From Smittium culicis (taxonomy: Eukaryota; Kickxellomycota; Harpellomycetes; Harpellales; Legeriomycetaceae): 18,372 nt of DNA. The position numbers and the translations under genes were made by a program. The stretch lies in NCBI GenBank assembly GCA_001970855.1, contig LSSN01001486.1, positions 1-18,372 of the forward strand, given 5' to 3'. Within the stretch, counting starts at the first letter, position 1; each line of letters opens with the position of its first letter. The notes under the pieces were generated by a model. That model searched no databases. It was not told the DNA's origin and saw nothing but the letters and a program-made list of their open reading frames with translations. Shown piece after piece: positions 1 to 10,050 of the stretch.

Positions 1-182
1 ATAAAATGGGTCTTCGTTCTCCCTTTATAAGTTTTCAAGTTTGTTATCAATTTAAAGTGAGTTTCGTATAATGGGAGTAGAATGAACCTGGATATCCCGA
101 GTCAATCTACTCCTAATTACTATCACTTTTCTATTGGTAGATGTTAGATAACATCTACCCTTGTCGGAATCTCCCTACGACA
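1..182 (-). repeat. 3' LTR, partial (U3 part only)
   Basis: Identical to 5684-5865 over all 182 positions. In the sense direction it begins TGTCGTAG at 182, directly after the polypurine tract, and is cut by the window edge. A TATA-like TATAAA lies at 24-29 on the minus strand. Confidence 0.95.
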
Positions 183-195
183 TCCTCCCCCCTCT
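183..195 (-). promoter_or_regulatory. Polypurine tract (plus-strand primer site)
   Basis: The minus strand reads AGAGGGGGGAGGA immediately before the TGTCG start of the 3' LTR. This is the expected position and composition for the RNase H-resistant primer of second-strand DNA synthesis. It sits 9 nt downstream of the Gag-Pol stop codon (205-207). Confidence 0.9.
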
Positions 196-204
196 AATTT
201 TGAG

Positions 205-3200
205 CTAAGGTTCTTGATATTCTAGACTGTAGAATTTCTTGAGTCGGTTTCCGGCCACCGAGCCTCCTCTTCTGGTTCCATCCAACTCTCGGAGATTGTA
301 AGAGCCGTTTCCTAAGACTTTTGTGACACAATAGGGTCCGTTCCACCTGTCGTCCAGTTTCTTGTCTCTACTTTTTCCGATTGTTGAATCTAGGAGCAAA
401 ACCATATCTCCTTCTTTTAGGGGCACTGCCCGAATATTGTGTTTTCGATCGAAGTATTGTTTGTTTTTTATTCTTGCTTCTTTTACTCTATCCGCTACAT
501 CTAAGATTAGTTCATCTTTGGCTTCGAGTTGGTGCATTCTTGAGGTCAACAGCTCCTCAGTACTCATTTCTGGTTTCCAATTTACAGAGTTCCAAGTTTT
601 GAATTCTAACTCTATTGGTAAGACACATTCTTGACCAAATAATAATTTGTAAGGACTCTCACCCGTAGTAACTTTAGTTGTTACCCTGTCTGCCCACAAG
701 GCTAGGGGGAGTTTCTCCGGCCAAGTTCCCGGTTTCTGTGCACAGTATTTTGATAGGGCATCTACCAACGGTCCATGGCCCCTTTCAACCATACCATTCG
801 CTTGGGGGTGATATGCTGAGGTAAAACTTAGTTGGATTCCATACTTTCTTGCCATCTCTTTTATAGATGCTGCGTTCATCTCTCCTCTATCAGCTATGAA
901 TCGCGTTATAATTCCATACCGACATATTATTTCTTCAAATATGAACTTCCAAACTAGTGACGATTTATTGTTCTTTAGGGGACGTGCTTCGACCCAACCG
1001 CTAAAATCGTCGCGTGCTACAACTAAGTACTTCATTCCTAATACACCTGTAGGCATCAATACTAAATCTATGCCGACTTTCCTGAATAGTGTTGATTCCC
1101 ATGTCGGAAAATAGGGCTCTTCCACCCTTCCTCTGGACCTCATTTGACATTTTTCACAAGCCCTAACGAACAGTTGAGTATCATTATACATTGCAGGCCA
1201 GAAATATCTTGTCCTGAGTTTACTCAGAGTAGAGTCCCTTCCACGGTGACCACCACCGCCACCGCCGTGAATCTCATTTAAAACCTTCCGCCTTTCCGAA
1301 AGTTGGATCAATACCCGCATTGGCATATGGCCGAGGATTGGTCTACGATACATCGCTCCATCGCTCAGAAAATAGTTAAGTGACTTTCGGAATGCTTCAA
1401 GTCTATATTTATTCGTAATACTACTCATTTTTCCCTCCAGAATTTTCTTCACATTCATTAGGACTAGGTCAGATTTTCTAAGGTTCTCTTCTGTTTCTTT
1501 CATCCCCTCTGTCAACTGTATTGACTTTAACCGAGCTGTATCTTCTAACATTTTCGGTGAGCAAAATCTCGACAAGGCGTCCGCTGCTGAGTTATCCGCT
1601 CCTTTAATATGAACTATTTCAAAATCGAACATCTGAAGGTATGCGACCCATCTTGAAGCTACATCAGAAGGAAGGTCGGCTTTATTAAGCATTCCAAGTA
1701 CCGATTTGGCGTCAGTTTCGATAATGAATTTGGTTCCATATAAGTAAATCTTCAGTTTCTTCACCATAATTTTTATAGCAAAGAGTTCTCGTTTTACCTG
1801 GGCGTACCTTCTTTCTCGGTCATTAAAGGTATAAGATTCATACCTGATAGCATATCTATTTCCTTCTTTATCATTTTGTTGGAGTACCGCCCCAGCACCA
1901 ACTGGACTAGCATCTACAGTTAATATTAAGGGTCTATTAGGGTCTTTATAGTCGGGCGGTCTTAGGATGGTTTTGCTGGTTAATACCTCTTTCATTTTGT
2001 TTAGCGCAATCTCTTGTTCCCGGCCCCACAAAAAAGGAACATTTTTTTTTGTTAATCTGTATAGCGGTTCTGCTATTGTCGAAAAGTTATCAACCCATAC
2101 CCGATAGAACCCGCATAGGCCTAAAAACCCACGCAACTGCGTAATATTCTTTGGTGTGGGCCATGAAGTAACTTTGTTCAAATTTCTCTCTGTTGGCACT
2201 CGACCTTCTTTTGAACATCTAAACCCCACGATCTCTACTTTTGACACGCCAAATCGACATTTTTTTCCTGACACGGTAAGTCCAGAATCAATCATAGTCC
2301 CAAGAATATCCACTACATCCTTCACGTGATTCGCCACAAAGTTTCTAACCCCTGGTATATCGCAATTGCTATCTCTTTCTCTATCGCCTTTTATACATCC
2401 ATCGTCTAGGAATATTCCCATTTTGTCAGGTATGTGTCTCATGAAAATTTTATACATTAGTCTCTGAAACACTTGCACGGAATTTGTCCACCCCATTGGG
2501 AGTCTAGTCATACGAAGGAGTCCAAAAGGTGTTAAGATTCCGAAAATGTCTCTCGACTTTTCGGCTAGCGGTATTTGATCATAACCGGACAACAGATCGA
2601 AAGAGGAGTATATCTGCCTTCCTGAGAAGTCTTCGGAAAAAGCATCGATCATTGGTGGTCCTCCTGCGTTTCTAATCGATACTGCATTGGCCGGTCTCAC
2701 GTCTTGAATAAATCTTAAACCTACGTTGTCTTTCTTTTTAAAACAAAACCAACGGTTGGAATACGGCCCATTTGATGGTTCAAGTATTCCTGCTAAGATT
2801 TTTTGTTTTAGGAGACTTTTGACGTCTTCTTCGATTCCTTTAGGAAGAGGGTATGGTTTATTCATCCACGGTGAATGCTCGATAGTTTCTACAGTGATGG
2901 GTCCTTCTACTGATTTCAATAATATGCCCATTTCGTCGGGTGAAAACGCAAATGCTCGATCACATCCTTTAAGAGCGGTTTTAAAATAACATACCTCTGT
3001 CGGTGTCAATTCTCCATCGCCTACAACCAGGGACTTTAATCTCTCTTCCGTAAGTCTTATTTGATCACTCTGGTGTGTCTTATCCTTATCTTGTATTTCT
3101 GGGGACTTAATCTCTTTGAGGGCTTTCTGGGCTGGTTTCACTTTATTTGCCACGTTTTTATACCTTGTTTGAACTTCTGTGTTATATTCATTTGCCGCAG

Positions 3201-5322
3201 AGTAGATACTATTACAGACCATGATGGAAGATGTTTTAGTGCTTCTGTCTTTCTCATGTGGTTCAGCATCCTCAAATCTTCGTTTATCTTTTTCATCGTT
3301 TACGCAAAATGTTCTTGCTGCTCCAGAATTTTCATCGCGGATTGTATACCACAAGGACCCATCTGATCTGTTATCTTTTAATACTCTACTCTTTATGTCC
3401 CATGGTCGCCCAAGTATGACAGGTGTCTTTGTTTGATCACTGACAAAGATTGGAACCTTCACGGCTGATCCTTCAATCTCTACTATTATTTCTTTACACA
3501 CTCCTGCCATTTTTGATGAACCTTGATTGGCGTCCACTAAATTCCAGTTGACTGATTCATCCAGTTCTGCCCTACCAAGAGATTCTAATGCTTTATACAC
3601 GGCAGAACTCATCACATTGATCTCGGATCCTTCGTCGAATAGGAGTTGAACTTCGGCCCCCTGAAGCTTTCCTATAATCCTTCCGGAGCCAACCGCTAGA
3701 TATTCCGTCCTCCAACTAGGCAGCTTGTTGTATGATTCTTTTAAAAATGGCATAGTAGTAATCTTGTCGGTAATGACAATTCTCTTTTGTCTGAAATCAT
3801 CGTTTAGAGATTTCCTGACCATAGGTGAGACGCTGGCTAATTCCTGGAGTGATAGTTCAATCTTCGAAGATTTGCATTTCTCGAACACCTTCTCTTGTAG
3901 ACTTACTTCTACTATATTAGCTTTCATCTTGTATGGTCTGTCAAACATCTCATGGGCCTCAGAATTTCTCTCAATAGCTTCCATTTCATTGTTGTATGAA
4001 TCTAGTTCAACGGGTATGTTTTGAACTGTATCGACACTATTTTGAGGATCGTTGATAACTCCGACTGTTTTACTGATACAAGGTTTTCTTCCGCGCTTTT
4101 TTTCCGCGGGAGCGTTATATGGGGAGTAGATATTTGAGTCCTTATGTTTTTCTCTAGATGCTGCATAGGTATTTACAAGCTCATTGAATTCGTTCTCTCT
4201 TATAACCATATTTGATTCGAAGGATTGATGATTAATATCCGCATCTCTTTCGATGTGCATAAGCTTTCCATAGACTTGTTTTGTTGCTTGAATTAGTGAT
4301 TTAATCTCGCCATTATTGTAATTTAAGGGATAACGGTTACCGTTCATGTCTATAATCATGCCACGTTCACCTATCTTAACTAATTTTTGCTGTAAGGCTT
4401 CATCTAGTTCTTTGCAGTCTCTTTTTGCATGGTCTTTATCACAATATGCACATTGGGGCTTATTAAAGCTCTGATAACCTTTAAACTCGGTTGTTTGAGT
4501 TGTTCTCTCCTCAATTCTTTTAATTGCTAAACTCATAGCACTCATTTTATCGACAAGATATTTAAAATCCTTATCTTCTGAATCCGCAATCCTGGACTCT
4601 TTGCTTTCTTTTGGAACTGTATAGTTGAAAGATATCATGGATTTTTCGGCAGGTTGCTTCATCTTATCTGATTTTTCCATAATACTTGGAGGACTTTCAA
4701 CTTCGATAAGGAGTTTCTGAAGTCTTCTTTGGTAGACTACTTCTTTCTTTAATGTTTCGCTTAATAATGTGTAATCAATTAATTTCCCATTATCCATATA
4801 AAGTTTTGGGCCAATTCTGTCAATGATTGATTTAGGCATGGCTTTGATCAACAATTTAGATTTATTAGAGATCAAAATGGATCCTGATGCGACAAGTTTT
4901 GCACAAATATAATCAAAGGAATAAATAAACTCTTCAAAACCATCAACTGAGAAACTTTGAGATACAAGCTTTTCTAAAGAGCTGAACGATTCATCGTCGT
5001 CATCTTTTTTGAATCTATCTATAAGCATAAACTTAAATAAGTCCCAATCCCGAGACTCGTAAGCTTTCGTCTTAATCAGGCTTGACGTAAGTGATTTGTC
5101 ACAGTAATAAGGGAAAAGAAGAGTTTTCTGATTTCCCGTGTTCTTCATTGTAATCATATCATAAATTTCAATGAATGATTCAATTCCTTGACCCTTAAAA
5201 ATGGGAGCACTGTTAGATCCGGGTGCCATAGAAGGAATGCTACCTCCGCTGTTAGTCGAGGTTGACGAACCAGGGAATGATGGATGCATATCAAGCGAAA
5301 TAATGCTGTCCATGATGATCAA
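205..5322 (-). CDS. Gag-Pol polyprotein of a Ty3/gypsy retrotransposon (1705 aa)
   Basis: One uninterrupted frame encodes Gag and Pol without a frameshift or internal stop. Visible parts: Gag with a zinc knuckle at residues 291-303 (CX2CX3HX4C, one residue shorter than the usual CX2CX4HX4C); an RGRKP AT-hook-like patch at 410-414; aspartic protease LLFDEGS with D563, followed by ILGRP at 636-640; reverse transcriptase about 840-1040 with FLDD at 971-974; RNase H with D1137, E1179, D1204 and D1248; integrase zinc-binding H1352, H1359, C1389, C1392; integrase catalytic D1419, D1478 and E1513; and a GPY/F-type NGPY at 1661-1664. No chromodomain is visible. All catalytic residues are present. The first ATG (5320-5322) is used; M4 is an alternative. 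The protease has DEG where most relatives have DSG or DTG. Confidence 0.97.
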   Translation of the reverse strand: MIIMDSIISLDMHPSFPGSSTSTNSGGSIPSMAPGSNSAPIFKGQGIESFIEIYDMITMKNTGNQKTLLFPYYCDKSLTSSLIKTKAYESRDWDLFKFMLIDRFKKDDDDESFSSLEKLVSQSFSVDGFEEFIYSFDYICAKLVASGSILISNKSKLLIKAMPKSIIDRIGPKLYMDNGKLIDYTLLSETLKKEVVYQRRLQKLLIEVESPPSIMEKSDKMKQPAEKSMISFNYTVPKESKESRIADSEDKDFKYLVDKMSAMSLAIKRIEERTTQTTEFKGYQSFNKPQCAYCDKDHAKRDCKELDEALQQKLVKIGERGMIIDMNGNRYPLNYNNGEIKSLIQATKQVYGKLMHIERDADINHQSFESNMVIRENEFNELVNTYAASREKHKDSNIYSPYNAPAEKKRGRKPCISKTVGVINDPQNSVDTVQNIPVELDSYNNEMEAIERNSEAHEMFDRPYKMKANIVEVSLQEKVFEKCKSSKIELSLQELASVSPMVRKSLNDDFRQKRIVITDKITTMPFLKESYNKLPSWRTEYLAVGSGRIIGKLQGAEVQLLFDEGSEINVMSSAVYKALESLGRAELDESVNWNLVDANQGSSKMAGVCKEIIVEIEGSAVKVPIFVSDQTKTPVILGRPWDIKSRVLKDNRSDGSLWYTIRDENSGAARTFCVNDEKDKRRFEDAEPHEKDRSTKTSSIMVCNSIYSAANEYNTEVQTRYKNVANKVKPAQKALKEIKSPEIQDKDKTHQSDQIRLTEERLKSLVVGDGELTPTEVCYFKTALKGCDRAFAFSPDEMGILLKSVEGPITVETIEHSPWMNKPYPLPKGIEEDVKSLLKQKILAGILEPSNGPYSNRWFCFKKKDNVGLRFIQDVRPANAVSIRNAGGPPMIDAFSEDFSGRQIYSSFDLLSGYDQIPLAEKSRDIFGILTPFGLLRMTRLPMGWTNSVQVFQRLMYKIFMRHIPDKMGIFLDDGCIKGDRERDSNCDIPGVRNFVANHVKDVVDILGTMIDSGLTVSGKKCRFGVSKVEIVGFRCSKEGRVPTERNLNKVTSWPTPKNITQLRGFLGLCGFYRVWVDNFSTIAEPLYRLTKKNVPFLWGREQEIALNKMKEVLTSKTILRPPDYKDPNRPLILTVDASPVGAGAVLQQNDKEGNRYAIRYESYTFNDRERRYAQVKRELFAIKIMVKKLKIYLYGTKFIIETDAKSVLGMLNKADLPSDVASRWVAYLQMFDFEIVHIKGADNSAADALSRFCSPKMLEDTARLKSIQLTEGMKETEENLRKSDLVLMNVKKILEGKMSSITNKYRLEAFRKSLNYFLSDGAMYRRPILGHMPMRVLIQLSERRKVLNEIHGGGGGGHRGRDSTLSKLRTRYFWPAMYNDTQLFVRACEKCQMRSRGRVEEPYFPTWESTLFRKVGIDLVLMPTGVLGMKYLVVARDDFSGWVEARPLKNNKSSLVWKFIFEEIICRYGIITRFIADRGEMNAASIKEMARKYGIQLSFTSAYHPQANGMVERGHGPLVDALSKYCAQKPGTWPEKLPLALWADRVTTKVTTGESPYKLLFGQECVLPIELEFKTWNSVNWKPEMSTEELLTSRMHQLEAKDELILDVADRVKEARIKNKQYFDRKHNIRAVPLKEGDMVLLLDSTIGKSRDKKLDDRWNGPYCVTKVLGNGSYNLRELDGTRRGGSVAGNRLKKFYSLEYQEP
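1246..1269 (-). other. Hexaglycine run between the two integrase zinc-ligand histidines
   Basis: Residues 1352-1359 read HGGGGGGH, encoded by GGC/GGT codons. The usual Ty3/gypsy spacing at this point, as I know it from the family, is HX4H, so two extra glycine codons may reflect triplet expansion. The reading frame and the downstream CX2C pair are kept. Confidence 0.8.
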
Positions 5323-5492
5323 CAGTAATTCGAGAAATTAAAACGAATAGAGAATGCGTCAGTAATGTGTAACGGCAATCTTGAAAAGATGGAGTCAGTC
5401 GATAGATGTGTACTGATAATAAAATTGGCTGGCAAGGTGACTGTAAAGTGGAAATTGCGGCCGGTAGAAGAAAAATAAATAAAATATATCCT
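5323..5492 (-). other. Untranslated leader of the retrotransposon
   Basis: The stretch between the primer-binding site and the Gag-Pol start codon. It should carry the packaging and dimerisation signals expected of such elements, but I see no specific motif that proves this. Short frames here (within 5291-5531) are not supported as genes. Confidence 0.6.
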
Positions 5493-5505
5493 GGCTGGAT
5501 CACCA
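5493..5505 (-). promoter_or_regulatory. Primer-binding site for minus-strand DNA synthesis
   Basis: The minus strand reads TGGTGATCCAGCC starting 4 nt after the 5' LTR end. TGG pairs with a tRNA CCA end; the primer tRNA would end in GGCTGGATCACCA. I do not recognise which tRNA this is. Confidence 0.75.
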
Positions 5506-5573
5506 ATTCTGTCGTAGCTAATTTTAGTCACGTACCGAGCTTTTATTACTTCGCTTGGATTTTATATATATAT

Positions 5574-5583
5574 TTTATTTATT
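5574..5583 (-). terminator. Overlapping AATAAA polyadenylation signals in the LTR
   Basis: Two AATAAA hexamers occur on the minus strand at 5574-5579 and 5578-5583, downstream of the TATA-like box in the sense direction. They would define the RNA end in the 3' LTR copy. Confidence 0.45.
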
Positions 5584-5639
5584 GACTTAATATTAATAAA
5601 AAAAAAGGGAGGAATATAAAATTATTTTTATTACATTTG

Positions 5640-5661
5640 TTTTTTTTTTTTTTTTTTTTTT
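5640..5661. repeat. T22 homopolymer inside the 5' LTR
   Basis: Twenty-two consecutive T on the plus strand (A22 in the element's sense direction), between the TATA-like box and the AATAAA sites. The matching part of the 3' LTR is outside the window, so length variation between the LTRs cannot be judged. Confidence 0.9.
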
Positions 5662-5706
5662 AGAGGAGTTCGATGCCTCCCTGATAAAATGGGTCTTCGT
5701 TCTCCC

Positions 5707-5712
5707 TTTATA
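5707..5712 (-). promoter_or_regulatory. TATA-like box of the LTR promoter
   Basis: The minus strand reads CTTATAAAGG here, about 155 nt into the LTR, a plausible core promoter for the genomic RNA. No transcript data are available, so the start site is inferred. Confidence 0.5.
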
Positions 5713-5818
5713 AGTTTTCAAGTTTGTTATCAATTTAAAGTGAGTTTCGTATAATGGGAGTAGAATGAACCTGGATATCCCGAGTCAATCTACTCCTAAT
5801 TACTATCACTTTTCTATT

Positions 5819-5842
5819 GGTAGATGTTAGATAACATCTACC
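5819..5842. repeat. 24-nt near-perfect palindrome in the LTR (also at 136-159)
   Basis: Two 11-nt arms (GGTAGATGTTA and TAACATCTACC) are separated by only 2 nt. Both LTRs carry it unchanged, at the outer end of U3, where a transcription-factor dimer could bind. Confidence 0.85.
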
Positions 5843-8800
5843 CTTGTCGGAATCTCCCTACGACACAATTTCCCAAGAATTTTAATTTTATTCTACAATC
5901 TATGTTAAATATTTTAGACTAAATATAAGCTCTTTGAATAAGTTATAAATTTTTATTTTAAATCTGAATAAGATTATTAATTTGATCTCATGGTATAGTA
6001 TACATTGAAATCTTTTCAAGATATCAACTATATAACCATTATACCTCGAAAGTAGATTAATTAAAGTCAGCCAAAAAAATTTAATTTGTTGGTTAATTCA
6101 TATTTTTTCAGCTAGATTACACAAGATTCATATATTATATGATGTTTTATATAGTATAGTATATCACATTATATATTATCATTATTTTATTTATTATATT
6201 TTATGATCATAAATAGTACAGTACTAATCAATATTAATCTGGCTTAGGTTTAGATTTAAATAATCTTTGAATATTACATTGATTCGGAAAAAGTGGTTTA
6301 AAAAATTAAAATTTTGGTATTTTAGAATTCTTAATTTTATAAATATTAGTATGAATAGTTTTACATTTTGATTGGTCGCTGATTATATAGATTCTTGGTA
6401 TAACTGCGGCATGGATTTAAACAGAAATAAATATCCCATCCTTTTTTTTATAAGTTGGTTATTCTTTTTTGTTTATAAAAATATAAATTTTAATTGCATT
6501 AAATAACTTGGACTTATATTGGATATTTTGTGCTATAATATATTGTATTGGAATTGGTAATAATTATTTTTTTAGTAAAAATTAAGAAATGTGATAAAAT
6601 AGTATTTTTTAGAATCAAAGCATTTCTTAAAAATGTAATAACTTTAATTTTATAAGATTAATACATTATATGAGCTCATGAAAATGAACGAATTTTTGGT
6701 TTGATGATATTTATATTAATTTTAAACCAGTTATTAAGTCCCAAATCAATATCGATTCTTAGACGGAAAACAGAAGTTGATACACCAATATAAAAACATT
6801 TAAGAATTATAAGCTCTTCATAATATCAAATTATTAATGGTCTCAAAGTTAATCTAGTTATTCGATTATTTTATTAACCCTTTTTTTAACTGATTTTAAT
6901 TTTTTTTTTTTTTTATCTTTTTAAACCCAATAATTTTTAATATATAATCTAAAGTATATTATTTATAGTTTTATCTGTTGCTAAATTCAAAAAAATACAT
7001 AAATTAATTTTTAAAAGAGCAAACATCACGCTATTTTTTAAGTATTAATTTAATAATAATATTGGATTGGAATATTTTATTAAAAAATATAAAAATTTAT
7101 AGACCATAGTAATTATTCTGGATTAAAAACTTCTAATGATAATATTCAAAATGATGAATGAGGCTAATATATTTTCGTTGATATTTAATCTTTGTTTTTG
7201 ATAGGAAAATTGAACAAGTTTAGCAGTAAGAGAATAAAAATAAATCTTTAGAGTAGACTTTTCGTAAATATTCTTAAATAATGTTTCCCATTCTTGCAAC
7301 AATTGTCATTAAATAATTTAATGATTTTCCGTAAGATATTTTTATTCACAAAAATCTGGTACATAATATTTTGAATTTTTTTAACTGTTTGTATTCTTGT
7401 TGATATAACTACAATTACTTATTTTTATAAAATAAAGATTTTTTTTAATGAATTAATATGCCATATTTCTTTATTTTAAAGAGTGAAATAAAATTATACA
7501 TATATGTGGAAGTGTAGAACCGGATAAATAATTCCCTTTGAAATCCGATTCTATGCTTCATATTCTTCTAGTATTATCTGAAAATCATATTTTAAATTTA
7601 AAATATAATGATAAATTATAATAATAATAAACTTTTTATTGAGTATTATTTTATTGTCAAACAAATTTTACAGGCTAGTTAAATGCACCAATTAACGAAT
7701 TAATGAAATTAAATTTATAGCAATAAATTTAACAAATTCAAGTCACAAAATTCTACATGAAGTCAGAAAGGTATAAAACCCGCGACAAAAAGAAAAAAGA
7801 AACGACATCAAAGAATAGATAAAGTCAAATGAAAAATGGAAGCAAGACTAAAAAGAATAATTTAGTAATTCATTTAATAACTATAATTTTTTTGGTCAAC
7901 ATACTTTAAAATCTTCACTTTTCATAATTAAATAAAACTTTATATATTTTTATACTCATTATTATTAAAACAATTTTAAATCTAAAATAAATACAATAAC
8001 AACACGATCACTATGAGCATACTCTCAAAAAAACCAAATAATTATGCCACAACAGCTGACTCTTATAAATAATTGTATATGTAATGGTGATTTTAAATAG
8101 CTTCATTTTCTTTAAAAAATTTAATCTGATCTGTAATGTTACGAGAGATGAATAGAAAATAAAATTACTATATAGAATTGATGAGATGTAAAATAAGTAC
8201 ACTATAAATATAGCATTAGTTTTTTTCATAATTTAAAAAATATTATTCTTGGAACTGTAAAAATAGCTTTTAAATAGTAAAATCTTGTAAAAAAAACTCT
8301 ATTATTTATGTAATAGGGTATGGTGAAATGGATTTTGAATCGAAAACAAGAATGCAAGTAAATATCGATATTAACTATCTGTATAAAAGTATAGCATTTT
8401 TTATTCGATTAATATACTTTATTTTCTTAAAATTTTGTGACAGAAGTGATGAAATAGTGTTAGCTAAATAAAATGATTATATGTATATATATAGTATTAA
8501 TTTGTTAAATTGAAAAAAATTAAGATTTTAAAATTAAATCTGAATGGTTTTTGTACATTTTCAATAAAATATTACTCTTATCTCGATAAGTATATGATTT
8601 TTTTGTTCGAGTATACGTCCTATATATCTAATAGTGAATTTTTTTGATTTAATATCGTGTTATTCATTACTAATGTAGCTTAACTTATTTTCATTCGTTA
8701 CATTTTTAGCTTTTATAAGAGAAAGAACAAAATATGGTATATTAGATTATAAAAACGGCAGTGAAACAAGGAATATTTTTTGGGAAAATAGATAAGGAAT

Positions 8801-9644
8801 ATGTAGAAGCACGCAAATAGCACACATTCACAAGTCTGCAATAAAAAATTTATAATCAAGTTTCTTTATTAGCATATATTTTTTTTGTGAGAAACAAGTT
8901 TCTACTATCATCAAATTTTGTTTAAATCAAACTCTATTACTATCAAATCACTTTATAAACAGTATATTAAATGCTTATTGGACAGAATAAATCAAATAGT
9001 CTAATATTAGATGAATTTTTAAGATGTTACATCGCCTAAAGTAATACCTTCTTTTTACAAAGAAAAAAAGTGCTATTTGGATTTTAAGATAATTTAAATA
9101 ATTTTATAGAAAGAAAAAAATATGTTATAAATAAAAACAGATGAGAGCTATTTTTGTTAAAAGTGGTTTTGTATATACTATATTTGAACCTGGAAATTGA
9201 TTTTAAGCAAATCTGTATTTTTGAGAACAAAAATCCTTTTAATAAAAAATATAATTACTATAATTTGTTGAAGTAAAAAGCATTGAATATAAAAATCATA
9301 GCAAACGCATTAGCTTTATTAATTTTAAATGAGAATTCTCATAGCACGCTTTGTTTTATTTGAAAATAATAGTAAATAATCCAAACATTTTAACAATAAT
9401 GTATATTCTTCCAAAATATTCTTTTATTCGAATCTGCTAAACATTTATAATTAACGCTTAGGCTTTAAAATACGCTTTCTATATTTTTTTATTTTTGATT
9501 ATTTCTTATTATTTAAATCCTTAATCGTAAATAAAGGCAGTAGTCTAATTATTTTTTCGACTAAAAACTGCGTCTACCTGTTTAAATTTAAGAAAAAAAA
9601 AATCTCAAAAACGCTTAATTTTGCGCTACCTTGTTGGAAATCGT

Positions 9645-9678
9645 GGTAAAGATGATTAACTGCATACGAATCTTTACC
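9645..9678. repeat. Inverted repeat with 9-nt arms
   Basis: GGTAAAGAT at 9645-9653 and ATCTTTACC at 9670-9678 could form a stem with a 16-nt loop. It stands out because the surroundings are nearly pure A/T. No function is evident. Confidence 0.5.
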
Positions 9679-10030
9679 TTGTCAAAAAAAAAATAATAAT
9701 AAACGCCAGGACATATATTCGAATTCCTGGATTTTTGGAAATTTAAGTTTATTATTTTTCTCAAGGAATCAAAGTATATTTAACCAGTTAGAATAATATT
9801 TACAGGTTTTTATACGCATTGTAAAAGTTTTATAGCCTCTATAAAGAAGATATTAAATTTCCTCTTAGGAGATTCGCAGTAAATTTTTTTTAGTATTCCA
9901 GGTATATAATGTTACTTATGGAAGGACTTTGAGGCTATTAAAAGTGGAGTTTTAAGCTACATGCTTTTCAAAAACCATTAAAATTTTAATAGCTATAGCG
10001 TAGATTTGATAATCAAATTGGCAAGGTCCA

Positions 10031-10050
10031 ATTATAATTTAAATTATAAT
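10031..10050. repeat. Perfect 20-bp AT palindrome
   Basis: ATTATAATTT is followed directly by its reverse complement. In DNA of this composition such palindromes arise by chance more often than usual, so little weight is placed on it. Confidence 0.6.

Larger units (their letters stand above)
1..5865 (-). mobile_element. Ty3/gypsy-class LTR retrotransposon, nearly full length
   Basis: The element reads right to left: 5' LTR (5510-5865), primer-binding site, one Gag-Pol frame, polypurine tract, then the 3' LTR, of which only the first 182 nt (sense direction) lie in the window. With a second 356-bp LTR the whole element would be about 6.04 kb. Domain order protease, RT, RNase H, integrase places it in the Ty3/gypsy (Metaviridae) group rather than Ty1/copia. 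The shared 182 bp of the two LTRs (1-182 and 5684-5865) are identical by eye, and the long frame is unbroken, so this is a young, possibly active copy. The base flanking the 5' LTR is CAATT at 5866-5870; the matching target duplication lies outside the window. Confidence 0.96.
5510..5865 (-). repeat. 5' LTR, complete (356 bp)
   Basis: Bounded by the perfect 8-bp terminal inverted repeat TGTCGTAG (5510-5517 on the plus strand) and CTACGACA (5858-5865), giving the canonical TG...CA ends. It is followed by the primer-binding site on the inside and by CAATT outside. In the sense direction it holds a palindrome near the start, a TATA-like box, an A22 run, and AATAAA sites near the end. Confidence 0.93.

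Noticed and set aside
896..4024. Plus-strand frames of 71-101 aa inside the Gag-Pol region
   Set aside because: They are antisense shadows of the 1705-aa frame, which has full domain support.
8011..8229. 72-aa minus-strand frame
   Set aside because: Low-complexity A/T-rich translation (I, Y, F, K, L) with no motif and no neighbouring gene signals.
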